A stretch of DNA of 64,000 nucleotides from Clostridia bacterium (GCA_017453335.1 JAFTKI010000070.1:39204-103203); one strand, 5' to 3'; shown: positions 35,786 to 45,580, counted from the stretch's first letter. Notes: generated by a model not told the origin, from the sequence alone. Numbers and translations: made by a program.

Positions 35786-37717
35786 TCAGCTCTTCAAAGC
35801 CGGCAGTTGTTCCTCTGCATCATAAAAAACCGGGATTCCGTAACGCTCGGCATCGATGCATATACGTTCCGCGATAGCGGTCTGCTGTATGTTCCGAGGT
35901 TTTGGAAGATGCAGCTCCCGCACAAAAATTTTCGTGGACAGCTTGGAGAGAAAATACGGTGCCTGCGGATCGATCTCACAAAGGACCAGCGATTCGATCT
36001 CGGTACACATCTGTGCGTTTACGGTCTTTTTGATCTCATACGACAGATTCAAAGTTCCTTCGGCATCGTTCACAACGACAGCACGGCCTTCTTTTGTACG
36101 GATCAAAACCTTACCCGATGACACCTCCAAGGTAGTTGTCTTCCAACCCTGTCTTTCAGGTGCGTGAACTCCCGCAAACGAAGAAATAACAACTGCAACG
36201 CACAACAGCGGTACCGACAAGCTCCACCGCCACCGTTTCACACGCAGTACCGCAAGCAAGATCAGCACAGCCGCTAAGATCAGAATGACCGCCGTGCAAC
36301 GAACATCCTGAAGAGGCAACAGTCCGTGTCCCATTTCACTCAGTGCTTCCACCACATCAAGCATCCACTCCTCGATCGCACCGCAAGCCTCTCCCAAATA
36401 CGGAAAGGACGGGAAAAGGAGCAGAATCGCTCCGAGGATCAGCAGTACCGAAACGGGAATGGAAAACAAAAGCGTTACGGGGATAGACCAGACCGAGATC
36501 TCGCCAAAGAAGAACGCGCTGAGCGGCAACAATGCGATATTGGCGATTACACCAACCGAAATGGCCGAGAAAAGTGCGCGGAAAAGGCGAAAAACAGGCT
36601 TTGGCAAGTGCGTTTTCTCACGCCAACGGTCGGTCATTTTTCGGATAGCGGGCATGAAAATGATGATAGAGCCTGCCGCAAGGAAAGAGAGCCACAGAGA
36701 CAGATCGTAAACTGCGTAGGGAGTTCCCTGCAGGATCAGAAAAAGAGCCAAGGACAACGCCGTAAAGGGATCGTAATCTCCCTTCCACAGATAGGCAAGG
36801 TAAAGGATGCAGACCATCAGCACCGCGCGCATTGCCGAAACCGAGCATCCTGTCAGGATCAGATATCCGATCGCGGCGAGCGGGATCAGAATTGCGCGAG
36901 CGACACGAGGTACCCGAAGCCGCCGCAACAGAAGCTCTATGGCACCGATCAGGATCGAAACGTGCAGACCGCTGAGTGCCAAGAGATGCGAAATGCCCGT
37001 GTAGGAAAATCGCAGTTCATCGAGATCCGAAAAGAAGCGGTCATTTCCCAATAGTAGGCGCGAAGTAAGACCGCCGCCCGTTTCCCCGTACAGATCGTAG
37101 GAAAGCTTCAGGTTCAGATTCGATGCCCAAACCGACAGAGGGATGTCGTCAGAGGGCAGGATCGTGCAGGAATCGCCTTCTTGTGATACCAGCACCAGCA
37201 TACATCCATCGGAGAGGCTGTAGCTTTCTTCATCAAAGAATTCATCCGATTCAAATGCACGGGGGACGATCTCTGCTTGAAAGCAATCACCGTTCTGCAA
37301 GGGCGACGGATAATCACACTCCAGCAAGGCACCGAAGGATTCTTCATCCTCGTTTATCTGATCGATCTGTACGCGGAAGCGGCTGTAATAGGCTTCCCCG
37401 CTCAATCGCTCGATCACCTGTCCCCGAACACGGCACGGCGTACCAACGTAGCTTTGCAGCCCGGCATATCGGATCTTGAAAAAGCAATAAGAGGTTCCCA
37501 AGGACAGCAAAACAGCACCAACGCAAAGGAGGGCAACGATCCCGCGCCTCCCTGCCCGCTTTTTGATCCAAAAAACGAGCAAAAGAGCCAAAAACAATGC
37601 AAATGCAAGGAGTAAAAGAAGCAGATGAGACGTGTTTGTCAGCTTGGTTGCAAGCAGTGCAAAAAGCGCATAAAAACATGCGGCAAGCGCCATGGGACGG
37701 TGATGAAAGATCTGCAT
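35786..37717 (-). CDS. comEC: ComEC/Rec2 competence channel, without a recognisable metallo-beta-lactamase domain
   Basis: An inner-membrane channel protein for DNA uptake. The start at 37717 (AAAGGAG seven bases upstream) gives 643 residues. Two membrane segments, an extracellular OB-like DUF4131 region (about 80-200), and the Competence domain with 8-10 membrane segments follow; HLLALSGLHVSILIGAIELL is the family hallmark. ComEC proteins usually have a C-terminal domain with HxHxDH. Here the last 110 residues (from TTTLEVSSGKV) show no such motif, so the nuclease-like part is lost or extremely degenerate. Confidence 0.87.
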   Translation of the reverse strand: MQIFHHRPMALAACFYALFALLATKLTNTSHLLLLLLAFALFLALLLVFWIKKRAGRRGIVALLCVGAVLLSLGTSYCFFKIRYAGLQSYVGTPCRVRGQVIERLSGEAYYSRFRVQIDQINEDEESFGALLECDYPSPLQNGDCFQAEIVPRAFESDEFFDEESYSLSDGCMLVLVSQEGDSCTILPSDDIPLSVWASNLNLKLSYDLYGETGGGLTSRLLLGNDRFFSDLDELRFSYTGISHLLALSGLHVSILIGAIELLLRRLRVPRVARAILIPLAAIGYLILTGCSVSAMRAVLMVCILYLAYLWKGDYDPFTALSLALFLILQGTPYAVYDLSLWLSFLAAGSIIIFMPAIRKMTDRWREKTHLPKPVFRLFRALFSAISVGVIANIALLPLSAFFFGEISVWSIPVTLLFSIPVSVLLILGAILLLFPSFPYLGEACGAIEEWMLDVVEALSEMGHGLLPLQDVRCTAVILILAAVLILLAVLRVKRWRWSLSVPLLCVAVVISSFAGVHAPERQGWKTTTLEVSSGKVLIRTKEGRAVVVNDAEGTLNLSYEIKKTVNAQMCTEIESLVLCEIDPQAPYFLSKLSTKIFVRELHLPKPRNIQQTAIAERICIDAERYGIPVFYDAEEQLPALKS

Positions 37718-37773
37718 TCCACTTCTCCTTTCTTCCTGTTTTGGCAAAAAATTCACAGAAAACGATTTTTGTC

Positions 37774-37802
37774 TTGACAAAACGGTCGATTCCGTGTATA
37801 AT
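37774..37802 (+). promoter_or_regulatory. Consensus promoter of the acyl carrier protein gene
   Basis: TTGACA (37774-37779) and TATAAT (37797-37802) are 17 bases apart, both perfect. Confidence 0.8.
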
Positions 37803-37859
37803 GTACATGTATGCCGCATATCGGCAAGTAAAAACGAATGATTTTTGGAGGAAACGATA

Positions 37860-38087
37860 ATGTTTGAAACACTGAAGGACCTTTTGGTTGAGGAGCTTCA
37901 ACTTGATCCCGAGGAAATTAAGCTTGAATCCGAGCTTGCCAACGATCTTGGCATCAATTCTATCGAGTTCGCAGAGCTGGTTTATCTGTGCGAAGACAGA
38001 TTCGGTCTTGAAATTCAAGACAGCGACAGCCACAAGTTCGTAACCGTTGGCGATGTAGTTGCTTACCTGGAAGCACATAACGGCTAA
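37860..38087 (+). CDS. acpP: Acyl carrier protein
   Basis: A 75-residue acyl carrier protein. The phosphopantetheine serine is Ser 34 in DLGINSIEFAELV; most fatty-acid ACPs have DSL here, so NSI is a variant. The helix-loop pattern and acidity are normal. The start at 37860 follows GGAGG. It has its own perfect promoter and a terminator and no fatty-acid genes beside it, so it may be the general ACP or a specialised one. Confidence 0.88.
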   Translation: MFETLKDLLVEELQLDPEEIKLESELANDLGINSIEFAELVYLCEDRFGLEIQDSDSHKFVTVGDVVAYLEAHNG

Positions 38088-38104
38088 AACACGAAACATA
38101 CTAA

Positions 38105-38134
38105 AATGAGCACTGAAACGGTGCTCATTTTTTT
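38105..38134 (+). terminator. Terminator of the acyl carrier protein gene
   Basis: A 9-bp stem AATGAGCAC/GTGCTCATT with a seven-base loop, followed by a run of seven T. Confidence 0.85.
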
Positions 38135-38217
38135 CGTTTTTTTCAACAACACTATTATACACGACTTCTTCATCCGTGTCAAGTGAGAAAACAAATCCGA
38201 AAAAAGTAAAAAAACTC

Positions 38218-38246
38218 TTGTAATCGTTATTTTTTTGCGCTATAAT
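38218..38246 (+). promoter_or_regulatory. Promoter of nadE
   Basis: TTGTAA (38218-38223) and TATAAT (38241-38246) are 17 bases apart, 42 bases before the nadE ATG. Confidence 0.6.
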
Positions 38247-38287
38247 ATAAGGTAAAGATGAAAATCGAAGGAAAGGATGACTTATCC

Positions 38288-40222
38288 ATGAAACACGGTT
38301 TTATTTCGGTTGCCGCCGCTTCTCCCAAGATCCGCACGGCTGATCCGATGTTCAATGCAAACGAAATGGCTCGAATTGCCACCCAAAGCGCGGACAAAGG
38401 CATCAAGGTTCTGGTATTCCCCGAGCTTTCCCTGACCGGTGCTACCTGCAAGGATCTGTTTTTTTCCAACACGCTCCTGTGCGGTGCCAAAGCGGGACTG
38501 ACAGAATATCTGAAGCAGACGGCTGATCTTTCGATGGTATCCGTTGTAGGTCTTCCCCTTTGCATCGCGGGCAAGCTTTACAACGTAGCCGCCGTATGCC
38601 ATAAGGGACTCGTTATGGGCTTTGTTCCCAAAACGAACGTATCCTCCAACGACACGCTTTCGGATGCACGCTATTTTCAGTCTGCCGCCTCGCTTGATGC
38701 CTGCGGTTACGTAGAATGGTGCGGCGAGGAGGTTGCCTGCGGAACCGATCTGTTATTTACCTGCAGTGAGATGCCCTCCTTGAAATTGGCAGTTGAGATC
38801 GGAAACGATCTCGGCGCCTCTTATCACGCTCCCTCTGCCGAGCATGCGGCGGCAGGTGCCGCCGTGATCTGCAATCCTGCGGCATCGAATGAAACGGTAG
38901 GCGCGGCACAGTACCGTAAAATGATGGTGTTGTCACAATCGGCGCGTACCAAATCGGTTTATATCTATGCTTCTGCAGGCGACGGTGAATCGACCACCGA
39001 TCTGGTGTTTGGCGGTCACTGTCTGATTGCGGAGAACGGAGTGCTGTTGGCGGAAAAGAAGCCCTTCTCTGCCCAAAATACACTGATCGCTCAGCCCGAT
39101 CTTGAGAATGTCATCTACGAGCGTCGCCGTTCGGATTCCTTCCTGTCCGAGCCCGCCTCGACATACGGGGAGATTTATTTTGAGCTGCCTCTTGAGGAGA
39201 CCAAGCTGACGCGCATCATTGATCCCCATCCCTTCGTTCCCGCCGATGAAGCCGAGCTGTTCGACCGTTGCGAGACCATTCTCTCGATTCAGGCAAACGG
39301 CTTGAAAACACGCATCGAGCGCGCCTATGCGCAAAAGATCGTGTTGGGTATTTCGGGCGGATTGGATTCCACGCTGGCACTTTTGGTGATGGCTCGCGCG
39401 ATCGATCTGTTGGAGCGTCCAAGAACCGACATCATCGCGGTGACCATGCCCTGCTTCGGTACCACCAAGCGTACAAAAAATAATGCGACCGTGCTTTGCG
39501 AGGAGCTTGGCGTGGACTTCCGCTGTGTGGATATTTTCGATGCGGTCAATCAGCATTTTCGGGATATCGGACACGATCCCGAAAACCGCAACGTGGTATA
39601 CGAAAACGCGCAGGCTCGTGAGCGCACGCAGATCCTGATGGATATCGCAAACGGTTGCGGCGGCATGGTGATCGGTACGGGTGACCTTTCCGAGCTGGCT
39701 CTCGGTTGGGCGACCTACAACGGCGACCAGATGTCGATGTACGGTGTCAATGCCGATATTCCCAAAACCTTGGTTCGCCATATTGTGGCACACTGTGCGG
39801 CGGTTGCGCAAGGAGACGGCAACCGTGCGCTTGCGGGCGCACTGCTTGACGTGGTCAACACGCCTGTTTCTCCCGAGCTTTTACCCGCGAACGAGAATGG
39901 CGAGATCGCGCAAAAGACCGAGGATCTGGTTGGTCCTTATGAGATCCACGACTTTTATCTTTACTATATGCTTCGCTACGGCTATTCTCCCGAAAAGCTT
40001 TACCGTCTTGCCTGCCACGCGCTGGGAGATGTATACGACAAGGAAACGCTGAAAAAATGGCTGAAAACCTTTGTTCGCCGTTTCTTCAGCCAGCAATTCA
40101 AGCGTAGCTGTATGCCCGACGGTCCCAAGGTCGGCTCGATCGGTCTGTCTCCGCGCGGCGATTGGATGATGCCCTCCGATGCGGCAGCCGCTTTGTGGAC
40201 GCAAGAAGCGGAAAGGATCTGA
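38288..40222 (+). CDS. nadE: NAD+ synthetase, two-domain form lacking the glutaminase Cys
   Basis: Amidates nicotinate adenine dinucleotide to NAD. The start at 38288 (AAAGGATG upstream) gives 644 residues. The N-terminal carbon-nitrogen hydrolase domain (about 1-280) keeps the Glu in [11 protein letters not shown] and the Lys in GFVPKTN. However, the usual EICED nucleophile motif reads EIGND, so residue 172 is Gly (38801-38803). The C-terminal synthetase domain is intact: [17 protein letters not shown] (ATP pyrophosphatase loop), [18 protein letters not shown] and KPSAELRP-region equivalents. I infer an ammonia-dependent enzyme despite the glutamine-dependent architecture. Confidence 0.92.
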   Translation: MKHGFISVAAASPKIRTADPMFNANEMARIATQSADKGIKVLVFPELSLTGATCKDLFFSNTLLCGAKAGLTEYLKQTADLSMVSVVGLPLCIAGKLYNVAAVCHKGLVMGFVPKTNVSSNDTLSDARYFQSAASLDACGYVEWCGEEVACGTDLLFTCSEMPSLKLAVEIGNDLGASYHAPSAEHAAAGAAVICNPAASNETVGAAQYRKMMVLSQSARTKSVYIYASAGDGESTTDLVFGGHCLIAENGVLLAEKKPFSAQNTLIAQPDLENVIYERRRSDSFLSEPASTYGEIYFELPLEETKLTRIIDPHPFVPADEAELFDRCETILSIQANGLKTRIERAYAQKIVLGISGGLDSTLALLVMARAIDLLERPRTDIIAVTMPCFGTTKRTKNNATVLCEELGVDFRCVDIFDAVNQHFRDIGHDPENRNVVYENAQARERTQILMDIANGCGGMVIGTGDLSELALGWATYNGDQMSMYGVNADIPKTLVRHIVAHCAAVAQGDGNRALAGALLDVVNTPVSPELLPANENGEIAQKTEDLVGPYEIHDFYLYYMLRYGYSPEKLYRLACHALGDVYDKETLKKWLKTFVRRFFSQQFKRSCMPDGPKVGSIGLSPRGDWMMPSDAAAALWTQEAERI

Positions 40223-40230
40223 TTTGAGTA

Positions 40231-40809
40231 ATGTACTGTACACGTTGCGGACAAGCCATCCCATATCAATCAAATTTTTGCACAAGCTGCGGATATCCAA
40301 CGGTTGAACATATACTAAACACACAAAAAGTTGGAGCTTCCAAAAAAACTTCTTCAAAAGTAATTCTGATTTCGATTTTATCGGTAACGCTTGCAATTTT
40401 AATCATCGGATTGGCAGTAGCTATTGTGTTTGATCCATTTCATATCTACACCCTACCCGAAAGAGAGCAAAAATGCTACGAGCTGATGTTGGATGTTTGT
40501 CCGGAATTCAAAAATCCTTCCTCCGTCAGGATCGTTTCGGGAACCTTCAACTATTATCCTGATGTAGATTCGGATTATTGCAGCGCATATTTACGGCTAT
40601 CTGCCACAAACGGCTTTGGAGCAACTACAACGGGCTATTATTTTGTGGGATACGGTATGGACGGCGGCGAACTGTTTATTTTTGATTTGGAAGATTTCGG
40701 GCAAGATTATGAATATTTTGATTCCTCTATAGAACAATGCAAAAAGACTAACGATTTTGATATAGAAAGAGTCAACAGAGAATTGGATCAATATTGGAAC
40801 AAAGATTAA
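40231..40809 (+). CDS. Zinc-ribbon membrane protein of unknown function
   Basis: A 192-residue protein. Residues 1-22 form a zinc ribbon (CTRCG and CTSCG), residues about 45-70 are one membrane segment, and the C-terminal 120 residues form an extracellular-type domain rich in Tyr, Asp and Gly. Such zinc-ribbon plus one-helix proteins are common in Clostridia without known function. The ribosome site is weak (TTTGAG) and the start is eight bases after nadE. Base composition is clearly more AT-rich than its neighbours, which hints at acquisition. Confidence 0.75.
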   Translation: MYCTRCGQAIPYQSNFCTSCGYPTVEHILNTQKVGASKKTSSKVILISILSVTLAILIIGLAVAIVFDPFHIYTLPEREQKCYELMLDVCPEFKNPSSVRIVSGTFNYYPDVDSDYCSAYLRLSATNGFGATTTGYYFVGYGMDGGELFIFDLEDFGQDYEYFDSSIEQCKKTNDFDIERVNRELDQYWNKD

Positions 40810-40852
40810 AACCCCTCTTTCGAAAGTAAAAATTATATTCACAGGTAAAATC

Positions 40853-41692
40853 ATGAAACTTATAGAAAATCAATCGTTTGACGCGGAGAGAGCCTTTTAC
40901 GGTTGCTCCGACGTTACTGTAAAGCAATGCAAATTTCAAGGGCCTGCCGATGGGGAGAGCGCATTTAAGGAAAGCAAAAACGTGCTTGCCGAGGATTGTC
41001 TGTTTGATCTGCGCTACCCCTTCTGGCATTGCAACGGTGTTTCGGTTAAGAATTCGGTACTGACCGAGCTTTGCCGCGCATCCTTCTGGTATTCCGAGGA
41101 CATTCAAATTTGCGATACCAAGATGCACGGGATCAAGGCGTTGCGCGAATGCGCGGAGATCACGCTGACAAATACCGATATCATTTCCCCCGAATTCGGC
41201 TGGTTCAATCATCACATTAAAATGAACGATTGTACGGCAGAGAGCGAATATTTTATGATGCGCTCCGATCATCTTGAATTCAAAGATGTGCGGCTCAAAG
41301 GAAAATATTCGTTCCAGTACATCACCGATTCCACCTTTGATCACTGTCAATTTGACACCAAGGATGCATTTTGGCACGCCAAGAACGTGACCGTAAAAAA
41401 TTCGGTGATCCGCGGTGAGTATCTGGCATGGTATGCCGAGGATCTGACCTTTGAAAATTGCAGGATCATCGGCACACAGCCGCTTTGCTACTGCAAAAAT
41501 CTGAGGCTGATCAACTGCGAAATGATCGATGCTGACCTTTCGTTTGAACGATCCGAGGTAGATGCCGTGCTGACTTCCCCGATCGTCAGCATCAAGAATC
41601 CCATCTCGGGACAGATCACGCTCCCCTCGGTGGGAGAGATCATCAACGAGCTTCCGAACAGCTCTTGTACGATCGTTTGTACTGAAAAATAA
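40853..41692 (+). CDS. DUF3737 family protein
   Basis: A 279-residue protein matching the DUF3737 family: short strands such as NVLAEDCLFDLRYPFWHC and NVTVKNSVIRGEYLAWYAED repeat every 20-22 residues, as in a small parallel beta-helix. Aromatic and Cys residues stack at fixed points. Function is unknown; a carbohydrate-linked role is only suggested by the fold. The upstream ribosome site is poor. A strong terminator follows. Confidence 0.82.
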   Translation: MKLIENQSFDAERAFYGCSDVTVKQCKFQGPADGESAFKESKNVLAEDCLFDLRYPFWHCNGVSVKNSVLTELCRASFWYSEDIQICDTKMHGIKALRECAEITLTNTDIISPEFGWFNHHIKMNDCTAESEYFMMRSDHLEFKDVRLKGKYSFQYITDSTFDHCQFDTKDAFWHAKNVTVKNSVIRGEYLAWYAEDLTFENCRIIGTQPLCYCKNLRLINCEMIDADLSFERSEVDAVLTSPIVSIKNPISGQITLPSVGEIINELPNSSCTIVCTEK

Positions 41693-41736
41693 ACTTGATG
41701 CCAAGATTTCCCATCCAATGCACCCTTCCATAAGAG

Positions 41737-41772
41737 AAAAGCCAAGTGCTTGTGAAAGCACTTGGCTTTTTC
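41737..41772. terminator. Bidirectional terminator between DUF3737 and DUF1854 genes
   Basis: A perfect 15-bp stem AAAAGCCAAGTGCTT/AAGCACTTGGCTTTT with loop GTGA, ending in T on both strands. It serves two convergent genes. Confidence 0.9.
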
Positions 41773-41778
41773 GTTTGC

Positions 41779-42270
41779 TTACAGATCGGAATACAGCAGA
41801 CGTTTGCTTTTGGCGTCGAGCTTGGTGTAATCCTTGATCTCATAACGGTTATCGTTGAAATCACGAATGATAATGCGTCCTGTTCCGCGGAACATCTTGA
41901 TATCGTGGTGTCGGTTGCGGATCTGGAAGGTCACGTTTCCGCGATCGGTCTCCACCACCATTTTCATGGTGCCGTTTTTCACGATCACATCGCAGACCCT
42001 GGTGATCTCGGGGATCAGATAATATTCCGCAAAGCAATCCTCCAAAACCTTTCTGGAAGCCGCATCCACCTCGTCAAAGTCACGGATCAGAGCAACCTCC
42101 TTCTCCTCGGCATCCAGAAGTGTGATGTACATGTTCTTGTTGCTGAACGGAAACAGACGTCTCGGCTCCAGCTTTTCGATCATGGTTCCATCCTTCAGGA
42201 TCAGGTTCACATAGTAAATGTCGCTGCGTTCCAGCTTTGCTGTGTATTTGTCCACATAAATGCGTCTCAT
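41779..42270 (-). CDS. DUF1854 family protein
   Basis: A 163-residue cytoplasmic protein of the DUF1854 family, with YVNLILKDGTMIEKLEPRRLFPF and the HDIKMFRGTGRIIIRDFNDNRYEI block. Members are nearly always next to an ABC exporter, as here 12 bases downstream of it, and in some genomes the pair is near cyanophycin genes. No cyanophycin synthetase is in this window. The protein is probably an accessory of the exporter. Confidence 0.85.
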   Translation of the reverse strand: MRRIYVDKYTAKLERSDIYYVNLILKDGTMIEKLEPRRLFPFSNKNMYITLLDAEEKEVALIRDFDEVDAASRKVLEDCFAEYYLIPEITRVCDVIVKNGTMKMVVETDRGNVTFQIRNRHHDIKMFRGTGRIIIRDFNDNRYEIKDYTKLDAKSKRLLYSDL

Positions 42271-42282
42271 GAGCCTGCCTCC

Positions 42283-44574
42283 TTATTCGAAGTTTTCCTC
42301 ACGGCGAGAAGCCGCGACCTTATCGGACATCGATTGGATCTGTACCAACTTATAATATTTACCCTTCATTTCCATCAATTCCTGCGGGGTTCCGCACTCA
42401 ATGATCGAGCCGTTGTCAACCACCACGATCTTATTTGCTTTTGCAAGCGTGGAAAGTCGGTGCGCGATCATCAGCGTTGTTCTGCCGCTGATCAGATGCT
42501 CGATTGCATCCTGGATCAGATGCTCGGTCTCGGAGTCAACCGAGGCGGTCGCCTCGTCAAACACCAGCATTTTGGGGTTGCGGAGCATTGCGCGCGCGAT
42601 CGAAATACGCTGCCGCTCACCGCCCGAAAGTCCCACACCTCTCTCACCGATCACCGAATCGTATCCGTCGGGCTGACGCACGATAAATTCATGCGCGTTT
42701 GCGATATCGGCGGCATTGATGATCTCGTCGGTGGTAAAGGAGCTGTCACCGTAAGCGATATTATTATAAATGGTGTCATGGAACATCATCGGCTCCTGCT
42801 GTACATAGCCGATATGGGAACGGTAATACTGCATATCAATATCACGGATATTCACACCGTCCACGGTGATGGTGCCCTCATAGTGATCGTAGTAACGCAG
42901 GAGCAGGTTGATCAAGGTCGATTTACCCGATCCCGTTGTACCAACGATACCCACAATATCACCGGGTTCAATGGTCAGGTTGATATTTTTCAGTACCTTC
43001 TTGGTACGGTCAAAGGAGAACGTAACGTTTTTGAACACGATACGGCCGCCCATGTTGACATCGGTATTTCCCTTTCCGAAGTCATGCTCGGGCTCGGCAT
43101 CCAGAATATCCATGATGCGCTCCACCGATGCCATCGCGTTTTGCGTGGAGTCGGAAAGGTTTGCAAAGAAGTTGACGGGCTCGTAGAACATGGTTGCATA
43201 GGAGATAAAGGAAACCAAAAGACCGACAGACAGCGATCCCATCGACCCCGTCTCGATGCCCTTGATAACCATCTCGCCGCCGAATGCCCAGATCACAACA
43301 CTTCCGCAAGCGATCAGACAGTTGACGATAGCGGGATATGCGTGCAGGATCTTGCCCGCCTTGGAATCGATCTCACGCCAATCCTCCACCGCGTCGGTAA
43401 AGCGTGCAACGGTGTTTTTCTCATTGGTAAAGGATTTGATAACACGGATACCGGGGATGGTATCGGTCAAGGTGGAGGTCACGCTTGCCGAGCGTCTCCA
43501 GATGCGGCGGTAGAAGGGCGCGATCTTTTTACGGAAGATCCGCGATCCGATTACCACGATCGGTACGGGGATCAGCGACAGCAACGTGAGCTGCGGATTC
43601 AAAACCAGCATCACGATCACGATACCGACCATTTTGAAGAACTGTACCACTACTTCCTGCGTGATACGGATCATGAAAGACTGCAGGGTTGCGGTATCAC
43701 CGCTGATACGGTTGATCACGGCACCCGTGGAGGTCTTATCGTAAAAGCGCATAGGCAGGTGTTGGGCTTTTTCGTAAACATCGCAACGGATCCGCGCAAC
43801 GATCTTATTGCCGCAGATACGGAGCATATAGCCTCGGACACCCGAGAAGGTATAATGTACGATATGAACACCGATCAGCGACAGCACCACGATCAACAGC
43901 ATGGTGCGGCTTCTCTCGGCGGTATTGGTTGGGATCAGAATATCATCCACCAGCGTTCTGGTCAGCATCGGAGGAACGAGTGCCAGCGCGGTGGTCAGGA
44001 TCGAGATAAAGACCGAAATGATCAGCACGGGCAATTCGGGCTTGAGATACCCCGCCAGTCGCTTGATCAGTCTTCCCTTACCCATACAGGAGATACACGG
44101 AACTCCGGGAGCGGTCAGGGCTCTGCCGCACTTGGGACAGATCGACAAAAACTTTTTGTAGGTTGCTTCAATACCGCCAAAGGCTTCCTCGGGGGTTGAA
44201 GACCCCGAATTGATCTCGTTGACGTAATGAAGCACAGCATCGCAAAGCGTTGCCACCGAAAAGGTAAAGCGGAACAGCTCACGCGTGCTGCCGTCCTTCA
44301 TTTTGGCACGCATCAAGCCGTTACTGTACATTCGCTTGTTATAGATCTCCTCGATATCCGCAATCGCTGTTTTTTCGGAACAGCTTGCGCTCACGAAATC
44401 ATAACAGAACAAATGTGCCCGCGTTCCCAAAAGAACCGTTGTACCGTAATTTGCGCGGTCGGTGATCTCTCCCACCACGGCAAACAGGATCGGTTCCTGC
44501 TCGGTTGAAAGCTCCAGAATGGTTCGTACCTGCTTCTCGTCCAACTTCACGTTGGTTAAAAAAGAGTGTTCCAT
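42283..44574 (-). CDS. ABC exporter (fused permease-ATPase) with N-terminal extension and zinc ribbon
   Basis: A 763-residue half-transporter. Residues 1-140 form a PH-like sensor-type region and then a zinc ribbon (CPKCG and CISCMG). About 175-480 is a six-helix ABC-B membrane domain, and about 510-745 an ATPase. The ATPase has Walker A GTTGSGKSTLINLLLRYY, signature LSGGERQRISIARA, Walker B MLVFDEATASVDSE and the H-loop MIAHRLS. It is followed by DUF1854; NCBI names for this pair mention cyanophycin metabolism. The substrate is unknown. Confidence 0.88.
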   Translation of the reverse strand: MEHSFLTNVKLDEKQVRTILELSTEQEPILFAVVGEITDRANYGTTVLLGTRAHLFCYDFVSASCSEKTAIADIEEIYNKRMYSNGLMRAKMKDGSTRELFRFTFSVATLCDAVLHYVNEINSGSSTPEEAFGGIEATYKKFLSICPKCGRALTAPGVPCISCMGKGRLIKRLAGYLKPELPVLIISVFISILTTALALVPPMLTRTLVDDILIPTNTAERSRTMLLIVVLSLIGVHIVHYTFSGVRGYMLRICGNKIVARIRCDVYEKAQHLPMRFYDKTSTGAVINRISGDTATLQSFMIRITQEVVVQFFKMVGIVIVMLVLNPQLTLLSLIPVPIVVIGSRIFRKKIAPFYRRIWRRSASVTSTLTDTIPGIRVIKSFTNEKNTVARFTDAVEDWREIDSKAGKILHAYPAIVNCLIACGSVVIWAFGGEMVIKGIETGSMGSLSVGLLVSFISYATMFYEPVNFFANLSDSTQNAMASVERIMDILDAEPEHDFGKGNTDVNMGGRIVFKNVTFSFDRTKKVLKNINLTIEPGDIVGIVGTTGSGKSTLINLLLRYYDHYEGTITVDGVNIRDIDMQYYRSHIGYVQQEPMMFHDTIYNNIAYGDSSFTTDEIINAADIANAHEFIVRQPDGYDSVIGERGVGLSGGERQRISIARAMLRNPKMLVFDEATASVDSETEHLIQDAIEHLISGRTTLMIAHRLSTLAKANKIVVVDNGSIIECGTPQELMEMKGKYYKLVQIQSMSDKVAASRREENFE

Positions 44575-44624
44575 AGCCTTTTCGCAGCCGAAGATCGGCG
44601 CTCTCCTTTGCTTTGTGTTCGGGT

Positions 44625-44653
44625 ATTATAGCACACAAAAAAGCAAAAGTCAA
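44625..44653 (-). promoter_or_regulatory. Promoter of the ABC exporter-DUF1854 operon
   Basis: TTGACT (44648-44653) and TATAAT (44625-44630) on the minus strand are 17 bases apart, with AAAGGAG further down. A weaker plus-strand TATACT near 44769 leads only into the terminator below. Confidence 0.7.
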
Positions 44654-44826
44654 CCTTTTTTCGACATTTTTTCAGAACGGTATTTTCAACAAAAATACGG
44701 GACCATTTTCGTTTATTTTACCCAGTTTTAATTTGCTTTTTGGGGTTGTTTTTTTGCTTTAAAAATGGTATACTGAAGGAGTTCCTTTCCCGCTTTTTTA
44801 TAAAAATTACAAAAAAGAATATAGAA

Positions 44827-44857
44827 AGAACCCCGACGGATTTTCCGTCGGGGTTCT
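44827..44857 (-). terminator. Terminator of the rplU-prp-rpmA operon
   Basis: A 12-bp stem AACCCCGACGGA/TCCGTCGGGGTT with loop TTT. On the minus strand TTCTTTCTATATTC follows. It lies 16 bases after the rpmA stop. Confidence 0.75.
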
Positions 44858-44872
44858 ATTCTGTCAGATGAA

Positions 44873-45154
44873 TCAGTCAGCGTAAACGCTTACTTTCTTC
44901 TGAGATCTGGTCTTGTGCTCAAACTTAACTCTACCATCGATCAGAGCGAACAAGGTGTGGTCCTTGCCTACGCCAACGTTTTCGCCTGCGCAAACAGCGG
45001 TACCTCTCTGTCTGATGATGATGTTGCCGGCAACAACTGCCTGACCGTCAGCCTTCTTTACGCCAAGGCGCTTGGACTCACTGTCACGACCGTTCTTGGT
45101 AGAACCGACACCCTTCTTATGAGCAAAGAACTGTAAACTGAGCTTCAACATCAT
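44873..45154 (-). CDS. rpmA: 50S ribosomal protein L27 with cleavable N-terminus
   Basis: L27 of 93 residues. The N-terminal extension LKLSLQFFA lies before HKKG; in Firmicutes this is removed by Prp so that L27 can reach the peptidyl-transferase centre. AGGAGG is six bases from the first of two adjacent ATGs. It is the last gene of the L21 operon. Confidence 0.96.
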   Translation of the reverse strand: MMLKLSLQFFAHKKGVGSTKNGRDSESKRLGVKKADGQAVVAGNIIIRQRGTAVCAGENVGVGKDHTLFALIDGRVKFEHKTRSQKKVSVYAD

Positions 45155-45195
45155 TCTTATCCTCCTAATTTTTTTTGGATGTGGACAACGGCAGA

Positions 45196-45558
45196 TTATT
45201 CTTCGTACGGTTTGTCGACCACGGCAACGTCAAGATAGTCGCCGTACTCCTCGAACATATCACTGAGCTGACAATAGTATCCCATCATGATCCCCGAAAC
45301 CGCATATCTCTTATAATCGTCCGACTCAAACTCGGGCAGTGCGGCTTTCGCACGAACCACGATCCGAGTGGCCCCCTCGTCGATATCATAATCAACGCTG
45401 GAGGAATATGCAACCTCAATGGTATTCACAAGAAACATTGTCATCGAAGACAGCGCGGCGCACAAAATATCGTCGCCCGCCTGTGCAAACCCTGCGTGAC
45501 CCTGCTCCTCAAAGCCGTAGAATACTCCACCGCTTCTGAAAAACACGATTTTCGTCAT
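45196..45558 (-). CDS. prp: Ribosomal-processing cysteine protease Prp
   Basis: Trims the L27 extension. At 120 residues it has the catalytic His 21 in [12 protein letters not shown] and Cys 33 in ILCAALS, at the spacing known for Prp. It lies between rplU and rpmA, the standard position, so enzyme and substrate are made together. Confidence 0.94.
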   Translation of the reverse strand: MTKIVFFRSGGVFYGFEEQGHAGFAQAGDDILCAALSSMTMFLVNTIEVAYSSSVDYDIDEGATRIVVRAKAALPEFESDDYKRYAVSGIMMGYYCQLSDMFEEYGDYLDVAVVDKPYEE

Positions 45559-45580
45559 GTCTCTACCGATTCGCTTGGAA

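Noticed and set aside
41746..44199. 817-codon plus-strand frame opposite the ABC exporter
   Set aside because: It is the antisense shadow of the transporter; the minus frame carries all ABC motifs.
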